This document shows positions 58,662 through 64,000 of a stretch of DNA of 64,000 bases, one piece after another. Both the position numbers and the translations under genes were made by a program. Source of the DNA: Levilactobacillus huananensis (GTDB lineage: Bacteria > Bacillota > Bacilli > Lactobacillales > Lactobacillaceae); NCBI RefSeq assembly GCF_003946145.1, contig NZ_RHOC01000001.1, positions 62,001 to 126,000 on the forward strand, written 5' to 3'. Within the stretch, counting starts at the first letter, position 1, and every line of letters starts with the position of its first letter. Under the pieces are notes generated by a model. It ran no database searches. It saw only the letters and a list, made by a program, of their open reading frames with translations, and had not been told where the DNA came from.

Positions 58662-59621
58662 TTAAATCGTGGTGTCGAACCAGAAGGGGTACTGTGTGAC
58701 GCCGACGTAAACATCGAAGAAGCGTCCCCCCATCTCCTCACCGTCTAATTGTCCGTATTCGATGGACGGAACGGTGAGGTGGATATTGGATGCCTGATAG
58801 TAGTGAACGGCCTTAGACGTCAAATGACGCTTAAATACGAGCCGTAGGGCTAACCAGATTAACTTAAAGAAATTAGGTTTCTCAATGACGACTAAGTGAA
58901 GCTGATGATCGTGAACCGTGGCTCCTGGAGCGATACCCACGCCACCCCCAAAGTAGGGATGGTTGGTGGTGGTGACCAGGAAAGCATTCGGGTAGATGTC
59001 CCGTTGGTTGCCGACATGTACCGTCAAAGTGAATCCCGTCTGATTGTAGTAGACGCTCAGTGCCGAAGCCAGATAGGAAAGAGAACCCAGGTGATGCTTG
59101 TTCAGCCACACCTTGGCCTTCGACTGATTGGCCTGGGAGATAATCGCGGCATCAAACCCGATCCCCAGGTTGTTGGTAAAGACACCGCGTTCCTGTTTAA
59201 TGGTTTCGTCGTAGCTGCCGATATCGATATCAGTTGCATGCGTACACTGGATCACTTGTTTAAGGGCCGTTTGCCAATCCATGGCCATGCCGACGCCTCT
59301 AGCGAAGTCGTTCCCCGAACCGATCGGAATATAAGCGACTGGGATTCGGTAATGACGGGGTAAACGGGTGAGCCCATTGATGGCTTGATGAAGAGTCCCG
59401 TCACCGCCGACAGCGAGAACCACTCGGTCTTGGTGAGGGGTGTCGGGGAGTTGTTTAGCAAATTGTTCGCTAAGTAAAATCGCATGGTTAGGGTACTCTG
59501 AGACCGCCACTTCGTAGGGGACCGCAGCGGCGTCGAGTTGTTGCTTGATAGCTGGCCAAACCTCTTTGGCGTGGCCACTACCCGCGTGTTCATTTAGGAT
59601 GATATAGAACTGGACACTCAC
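58662..59621 (-). CDS. Diacylglycerol kinase family lipid kinase
   Basis: The 319-residue protein has the DAGK catalytic motif AVGGDGTLHQAINGL (residues 70-84) and PIGSGNDFARGVG, both ATP-site hallmarks of the DgkB/YegS family. It probably phosphorylates diacylglycerol from lipoteichoic acid turnover, returning it to phospholipid; the exact lipid is not shown. GTG start with GAGAGGAG upstream on the - strand. Single gene. Confidence 0.9.
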   Translation of the reverse strand: MSVQFYIILNEHAGSGHAKEVWPAIKQQLDAAAVPYEVAVSEYPNHAILLSEQFAKQLPDTPHQDRVVLAVGGDGTLHQAINGLTRLPRHYRIPVAYIPIGSGNDFARGVGMAMDWQTALKQVIQCTHATDIDIGSYDETIKQERGVFTNNLGIGFDAAIISQANQSKAKVWLNKHHLGSLSYLASALSVYYNQTGFTLTVHVGNQRDIYPNAFLVTTTNHPYFGGGVGIAPGATVHDHQLHLVVIEKPNFFKLIWLALRLVFKRHLTSKAVHYYQASNIHLTVPSIEYGQLDGEEMGGRFFDVYVGVTQYPFWFDTTI

Positions 59622-59735
59622 CGTACTTCTCCTCTCAATGATTAATCTTAACCATTATAAACGAAAACCGTTTGACTGCCTAGTCATTCCCCTGGAACTT
59701 TCCATTGTCGTAAGAAACGCGGTCAGATTAACCAC

Positions 59736-59769
59736 AAAAAAGACACCGGAGAACGAGTCTCAGGTGTCG
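59736..59769 (-). terminator. rnjA terminator
   Basis: On the - strand GACACCTGAGA pairs with TCTCCGGTGTC, followed by six T. Confidence 0.88.
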
Positions 59770-59777
59770 TTTGTAGA

Positions 59778-61457
59778 TTACTTAGTCATAATGAACATTG
59801 GTAAAATCATTGGGTGACGTTCAGTCTTCGCAAAGAGGAAGTTTTGAAGGTCATCAATGACGGCGTTACGGATGGAAGCCTCGGTTGCCTTTGGATTTCG
59901 CATGGCTCTGCGAATCGTCTGGAAGACGCGACGACGACCTTCATTGAGTAACTCACCAGATTCCCGCATATAAACAAATCCACGGGAGAGGAGGTCAGGA
60001 CCGGCCTTGATTTCTTGATTCTTCAGGTCGATAGTGGCTACGACAACCACGAGTCCTTCTTCGGAAAGTAATTGACGGTCGCGCAAGACGACGTTGCCAA
60101 TGTCACCGATTCCGGAACCGTCGATGTAGACGTCACCAGCACTGAAGTGGCCAGCAACACGGGCAGAATCCTTAGTCAGAGCCAAAACATCTCCATTTTG
60201 GAGGATAAAGCTGTGATCGAGAGGAACGCCACATTGTTCAGCTAATTCAGTATGAATCTTTAACATCCGGTATTCCCCATGAATTGGCATAAAGAATTTC
60301 GGTTGCATCAGCCGAAGCATCAGTTTTTGTTCCTCTTGGCCACCATGTCCAGAGGTATGGATGTTGTTAACCTTCCCATGAATGACGGTAGCGCCGGCTT
60401 CTTCCAGTTCATTAATCACCCGGTTCACAGAAATCGTGTTACCAGGGATTGGATTACTAGAGAAGACAACAGTATCACCGGGTTGGATTGAAATCTGACG
60501 GTGGGTGCCATTAGCGATCCGTGAAAGGGCCGCCATGGGTTCACCCTGAGAACCGGTACAAAGAATCATGACTTTGTTAGCTGGTAGGGAGCGAATGGCG
60601 TTGGCATCGACTAATGCTTCGTCAGGGATGTTCAAGTAGCCTAATTCGCGACCATTAACGATTGCCGCTTCCATGGAACGACCGAAGACCGCGATCTTAC
60701 GACCGTGAGCCAGAGCAGTTTCACAGGCGGTTTCAATCCGGGAGATATTTGAAGCGAAGGTGGCAAAGATAACCCGGCCTTCGACTTGGTCAAAGATCTT
60801 ACGGATTGACTTACCGACCCATTTTTCAGACTTGGTCCAGATTGGACGTTCAGCGTTTGTACTATCAGACATCAAGCACAAAACACCGTCGGCTCCCAAC
60901 TTGGCCATCTTTTGAAGATCAGGCGGCTGGTTGGTAACGGGTGTCAGATCGAACTTATAATCCCCGGTTTCCACGATGGTTCCGACCGGAGTATGCACGG
61001 CAATCCCTAAAGTGTCGGGAATGGAGTGGGTTGTCCGGAAGAAAGTCACGATCATCTTCCGAAACTTCAGCACAGTATCATCGTCAATTGTGTGTAACTC
61101 AGTCGATTTAAGTAATCCGTGTTCTTCAAGCTTGTTCTTAATCAACGCTAAGGCCAACGGACCGGCGTAAACCGGAACGTTAAGGGCCTTGAGTAGGTAC
61201 GGGATACCGCCAATATGGTCTTCATGGCCGTGGGTGATCACTAGCGCCTTGATCTTGGATTGGTTTTCAACGAGATATTGATAATCGGGGATGACATAAT
61301 CGATCCCTAATAGTTCGTCTTCAGGAAATTTGATTCCGGCATCGATCAGAACAATCTCATCCTGAAATTGGATACCGTAAGTATTTTTCCCGATTTCACC
61401 AAGTCCACCCACGCCAAAGATAGCAGTCTCGTTATTTTTGACGTTTAACTTGTTCAT
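59778..61457 (-). CDS. rnjA: Ribonuclease J1
   Basis: The 559-residue beta-CASP metallo-beta-lactamase is a 5'-3' exo- and endoribonuclease in RNA decay and rRNA maturation. The zinc motif [10 protein letters not shown] lies at residues 75-84, the beta-CASP block SDSTNAERP near 200, [10 protein letters not shown] near 393 and a C-terminal domain follows. Its ATG overlaps the rpoY stop by 4 nt (ATGA), the usual Firmicute pairing. Confidence 0.97.
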   Translation of the reverse strand: MNKLNVKNNETAIFGVGGLGEIGKNTYGIQFQDEIVLIDAGIKFPEDELLGIDYVIPDYQYLVENQSKIKALVITHGHEDHIGGIPYLLKALNVPVYAGPLALALIKNKLEEHGLLKSTELHTIDDDTVLKFRKMIVTFFRTTHSIPDTLGIAVHTPVGTIVETGDYKFDLTPVTNQPPDLQKMAKLGADGVLCLMSDSTNAERPIWTKSEKWVGKSIRKIFDQVEGRVIFATFASNISRIETACETALAHGRKIAVFGRSMEAAIVNGRELGYLNIPDEALVDANAIRSLPANKVMILCTGSQGEPMAALSRIANGTHRQISIQPGDTVVFSSNPIPGNTISVNRVINELEEAGATVIHGKVNNIHTSGHGGQEEQKLMLRLMQPKFFMPIHGEYRMLKIHTELAEQCGVPLDHSFILQNGDVLALTKDSARVAGHFSAGDVYIDGSGIGDIGNVVLRDRQLLSEEGLVVVVATIDLKNQEIKAGPDLLSRGFVYMRESGELLNEGRRRVFQTIRRAMRNPKATEASIRNAVIDDLQNFLFAKTERHPMILPMFIMTK

Positions 61458-61672
61458 TCAGTGAACTCCGTTAATTTGAAATTCGGATTCTCTTGTTCGT
61501 AAGCCAGGGTCTTACCTTCCATGGCTTCAATGAATTCGATGTTATGGTCTGTATGGGCCTCAACTTGGGCACGGGCTTCAACTTCGGTGTCCGCTTCCAA
61601 GTAGAGAGAATGGGTTTCCTCGCGCTTAGGATTCCGTTTCTTATCGTTTTGATAATAAACTTTATAAATCAC
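61454..61672 (-). CDS. rpoY: RNA polymerase epsilon subunit RpoY
   Basis: The 72-residue protein (DUF1447/YkzG) is the small RNA polymerase subunit of Firmicutes. It reads [20 protein letters not shown] at its start and ends NFKLTEFTE, as in relatives. GTG 61672 is chosen since GGAG (61681-61684 on the + strand as CTCC) stands 8 nt before it; the in-frame TTG at 61678 is only 2 nt away. It overlaps rnjA, so polymerase and RNA decay genes are co-translated. Confidence 0.93.
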   Translation of the reverse strand: MIYKVYYQNDKKRNPKREETHSLYLEADTEVEARAQVEAHTDHNIEFIEAMEGKTLAYEQENPNFKLTEFTE

Positions 61673-61700
61673 TGACAAAACTCCTTTAAAAAATAATTTA

Positions 61701-61722
61701 ATTCACCACTAGAGAGGTGAAT
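61701..61722. repeat. Inverted repeat in the rpoY-rnjA leader
   Basis: ATTCACC-ACTAGAGA-GGTGAAT, 30 bp before the rpoY start. It could form an RNA hairpin in the 5' leader or serve as an operator. Confidence 0.5.
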
Positions 61723-61826
61723 CATTTATGTCCTTCCGAACTGCGGGTTGCTTACACAACAATTAGCACAATTTTAGCATAGTTTCAGGTGATTGTATAG
61801 AATTACCCCTAGACCGAAAAACATGC

Positions 61827-61832
61827 TATGAT
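61827..61832 (+). promoter_or_regulatory. Extended -10 box (TGCTATGAT)
   Basis: TATGAT with TG upstream, 33 bp before the start of the 164-residue gene; -35 box weak. Confidence 0.55.
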
Positions 61833-61864
61833 TAAGCTAACGCGAAGTGAACGGAGGAGACACC

Positions 61865-62359
61865 ATGGCATTAATAATAGAAATAATCATTGGGATTATC
61901 ATTGCCATTGTCGTTTACGAAATGATTCACCGGATGATTGTCCAACGCGCAACAAGGATTGTCCGGCGGTCGGCTCAAGATGATACCGATATGGCAGTTA
62001 AAGCGGCCTTGCAACGGCTGGTCAATGATCAGGTTCTCAGCGAAGATGAGGCACAAATTCAACGTGCCGAGACTGTCGCTGATGTGTGGGGGAGAGGGGT
62101 TATGGCATTTGAGTACAGCTTACCCGCTGCCATGGATACTGAACGACGTTTGCCAGAGCTAGAGCAAGCTTTGAATCTGGCCCTGGCTAGTTACAGTGCC
62201 GATCATCAAATTAAATCCGTGGGAACAGGATCAGCATTTATCGTTAGCGATATTTGGGAATATGAAAATCATCTCCATTTAGACGTTGCCTACTTAATGA
62301 ATGAATCCACAGTCGAGTATTTAAAAGATTTAAAAAAATTGAATGATCCAGCAGTCTAA
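61865..62359 (+). CDS. Membrane-anchored protein of unknown function
   Basis: The 164-residue product begins with one Ile-rich membrane span (residues 1-21), then a soluble helical part and a beta-containing end with GTGSAFIVSDIWEYENHLHLD. GGAGGAG lies 5 nt before ATG 61865. It is transcribed alone between divergent rpoY and convergent def. I do not recognise a family. Confidence 0.75.
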   Translation: MALIIEIIIGIIIAIVVYEMIHRMIVQRATRIVRRSAQDDTDMAVKAALQRLVNDQVLSEDEAQIQRAETVADVWGRGVMAFEYSLPAAMDTERRLPELEQALNLALASYSADHQIKSVGTGSAFIVSDIWEYENHLHLDVAYLMNESTVEYLKDLKKLNDPAV

Positions 62360-62370
62360 AATTAGGTCAC

Positions 62371-62407
62371 AAAAAAGCTCTGAGGATGTGAAATCTTCAG
62401 AGCTTTT
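62371..62407. terminator. Bidirectional terminator before def
   Basis: AAAAGCTCTGAGGAT pairs with ATCTTCAGAGCTTTT; A- and T-runs on both sides. Confidence 0.9.
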
Positions 62408-62410
62408 GAT

Positions 62411-62971
62411 TTAATCAATCATAATTGTATCTTCATCACGACCGAAAGGCTGGTCCTTGTCGATATGATCGTAGAAGAGCATCCCGTGAAGATGGTCGAT
62501 TTCATGTTGGCAAACAATGGCCGGATAGTTTTTCAAACGTACCTGGTGTTTTTCACCATTCACGTCGTAATAACGCAGAGTAATGCGATCGTGGCGAGGA
62601 ACAAAGCCTGGAACATCCTTATCCACGGAGAGGCACCCTTCACCCTCTGTCAAGGCACCCTGTTGAACAGATTCTGACACGATGACCGGATTAATGATGA
62701 CATCTGTGAAAGGTGACTTGCCGTTTTCTTCGGCGGCAGGAACAAGGACAGAGGCCATTTTCTTGGAAACCCCGACCTGAGGCGCTGCCAGACCTACGCC
62801 GGCCCGCAAGCCATATTTTTTACATTGTTCAGGATCTTGAGATACCACGAGGTATTCCATGAGGTCCTTAGCGAGTTGTTGGTCTTCTTCAGAGAGGGGG
62901 AACACAACGTCTGCGGCTTCTTGACGTAGAACAGGATCACCGTCTCTAACAATATCTTTCATGAGAAACAC
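62411..62971 (-). CDS. def: Peptide deformylase
   Basis: The 186-residue metalloenzyme removes the formyl group from nascent proteins. All three motifs are present: [16 protein letters not shown] and QHEIDH. Its insert-containing form is the Gram-positive type 2. GTG 62971 ([11 protein letters not shown]) stands 8 nt after GGAGG; the ATG at 62977 is only 2 nt away from it. Confidence 0.95.
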   Translation of the reverse strand: MFLMKDIVRDGDPVLRQEAADVVFPLSEEDQQLAKDLMEYLVVSQDPEQCKKYGLRAGVGLAAPQVGVSKKMASVLVPAAEENGKSPFTDVIINPVIVSESVQQGALTEGEGCLSVDKDVPGFVPRHDRITLRYYDVNGEKHQVRLKNYPAIVCQHEIDHLHGMLFYDHIDKDQPFGRDEDTIMID

Positions 62972-62992
62972 GAGCATTACCTCCGAAATTTA

Positions 62993-63022
62993 ATCATAAT
63001 TACCTTGTATTTTAACATACAA
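62993..63022 (-). promoter_or_regulatory. Candidate def promoter
   Basis: On the - strand TTGTAT and TATGAT, 18 bp apart; the resulting leader would be only about 15 nt. Confidence 0.45.
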
Positions 63023-63141
63023 CCTACTGAAAATGAAACGGTTAGAAAATGGTTTCTTGAGTTAAAAAACCAAGAAAACGGACGATCACAATCAAAATGT
63101 GAAAAGTAGCACAAACCCTTTATTCACATGAATGAAAGGGC

Positions 63142-63170
63142 TTGCAAGAGGTGTGAAAAAATGGTACTTT
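63142..63170 (+). promoter_or_regulatory. pdh operon promoter
   Basis: TTGCAA and TACTTT, 17 bp apart, with TG before the -10 box. The leader is about 70 nt. Confidence 0.6.
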
Positions 63171-63247
63171 ATAACTGTAGTCAGGAAACGCACAGTTAAC
63201 TCACTCTTGTTAACAATTTCATATCAAGTGAAAGGAAAGTGTTACTT

Positions 63248-64000
63248 ATGGCTAATGGAAGCAAACAGATTGTAGACTTTGCCAAAATCAAAGCTACGAT
63301 GGCCGATCCGTATAAGCACCCGGTACAAGTCATTGACCGGGAAGGTACGGTGGTTGATCCGGAGATTCTTGCGAAGTATTCAGATGATCAACTGGTAGAC
63401 TTTATGAAGAAAATGGTTTGGGAACGGACATTACACGAACAAACCATGAACTTTTCTCGTCAGGGCCGCCTCGGTTTCTATGCGCCAACCGCTGGTGAAG
63501 AAGCCAGTGAGATGGGGAGTGTAACTGCCTTTAAGGAACAAGACTTCCTGTTACCTGCCTACCGGGATTTACCACAAATGATTCAGCACGGTACAACCGT
63601 TGCCAAAGGGTTCCTGTGGTCCAAGGGTCATGTTGAAGGAAGTCAACACCCGAATCCAAATATGATTTTCCCTCAGATCATCATCGGGGCACAATATGTT
63701 GAAACTGCCGGTGTTGCTTTGGGTATTAAGAAGAATAAAGATGAAGACCGTGTGGCCTTTGCTTACACCGGTGATGGTGGGACTTCTCAAGGGGACTGGT
63801 ATGAAGGGGTTAACTTCGCCAGTGCTTTCCAAGCACCCGCAGTCTTCTTTGTTCAAAACAATGGGTGGGCCATCTCAGTGCCTCGTTACAAACAAACCGC
63901 AGCGGAAACGTTGGCTCAAAAGGCGGTTGCCATGGGTGTTCCTTCCGTTCAAGTTGATGGGATGGATATCGTCGCGGTTCACGAAGTGGCTAAGGCTGCC
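63248..64000 (+). CDS. pdhA: Pyruvate dehydrogenase E1 alpha subunit (3' end outside window)
   Basis: The frame is open from ATG 63248 to the window end, giving 251 residues beginning MANGSKQIVDF. It is the alpha chain of the thiamine diphosphate E1 component that decarboxylates pyruvate in the PDH complex. Seen: QGRLGFYAPTAGEEASEMG, LPAYRDLPQMIQHG and the TPP motif YTGDGGTSQGDWYEG with VQNNGWAIS. AAAGGAAAG precedes the ATG. It is probably the first gene of a pdhABCD operon beyond the window. The family branched-chain 2-oxo acid dehydrogenase E1 alpha is the less likely alternative. Confidence 0.93.
   Translation, partial: MANGSKQIVDFAKIKATMADPYKHPVQVIDREGTVVDPEILAKYSDDQLVDFMKKMVWERTLHEQTMNFSRQGRLGFYAPTAGEEASEMGSVTAFKEQDFLLPAYRDLPQMIQHGTTVAKGFLWSKGHVEGSQHPNPNMIFPQIIIGAQYVETAGVALGIKKNKDEDRVAFAYTGDGGTSQGDWYEGVNFASAFQAPAVFFVQNNGWAISVPRYKQTAAETLAQKAVAMGVPSVQVDGMDIVAVHEVAKAA

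Overview
The window reads as chromosomal DNA of a low/medium-GC Gram-positive bacterium of the family Lactobacillaceae (a Levilactobacillus- or Lactiplantibacillus-like organism; the species cannot be fixed from sequence reading alone). The reasons are a complete Firmicute mraZ-to-divIVA division and cell-wall cluster, an Ile T-box leader, the RNA polymerase epsilon gene rpoY next to rnjA, and small lactobacillus-type genes (DUF4044, DUF3397, DUF1831). Almost all genes lie on the + strand up to 58.6 kb. After that the lipid kinase, rpoY-rnjA and def lie on the - strand. I see no rRNA, tRNA, insertion sequence, prophage or CRISPR array.

Region 1 (1-12.6 kb) is the accessory part. It holds the 3' end of a very large surface protein with Ala-rich stretches, two Ig-like domains, an almost pure Ser-Asp repeat of about 840 residues and a C-terminal membrane segment without an LPXTG motif. 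It is followed by one co-directional run: a 546-residue protein of unknown function with a probable helical-toroid domain, a 67-residue membrane protein and three paralogous GT4 glycosyltransferases related to TarM, SdgA/SdgB and L. plantarum GtfA/GtfB. The likely reading is a dedicated module that makes and glycosylates an SD-repeat adhesin. A bidirectional terminator closes it.

Region 2 (12.7-20 kb) carries cutC (-), an AI-2E-type transporter, rlmA, trmL, ftsK and three small membrane-protein genes. One of these, a 40-residue DUF4044 gene on the - strand, is easily missed.

Region 3 (20-37 kb) is the division and wall cluster: mraZ-rsmH-ftsL-ftsI-mraY-murD-murG-divIB-ftsA-ftsZ-sepF-yggT-ylmH-divIVA, then the T-box and ileS. 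mraZ has three GTGG repeats at exact 10-bp spacing over its promoter, a likely MraZ operator. A terminator-like hairpin sits between mraY and murD.

Region 4 (37-46 kb) holds a divergent cold-shock protein, a Nudix hydrolase, a small membrane protein, mtnN, a cysteine desulfurase, a DUF1831 gene and mnmA (sulfur supply for tRNA thiolation), then a phosphatase-TPR-recD2 operon and prs.

Region 5 (47-58.6 kb) holds an orphan OppA-like lipoprotein, murQ, rbsR and rbsK (with a perfect palindromic operator), transketolase, a cytoplasmic NlpC/P60 peptidase (with murQ suggesting wall recycling), a DUF1002 secreted protein and a LysM-NlpC/P60 wall hydrolase.

Region 6 (58.6-64 kb) holds a small unknown gene, a lipid kinase, rnjA and rpoY, an unknown membrane-anchored protein, def, and the 5' part of pdhA, which runs off the window end.
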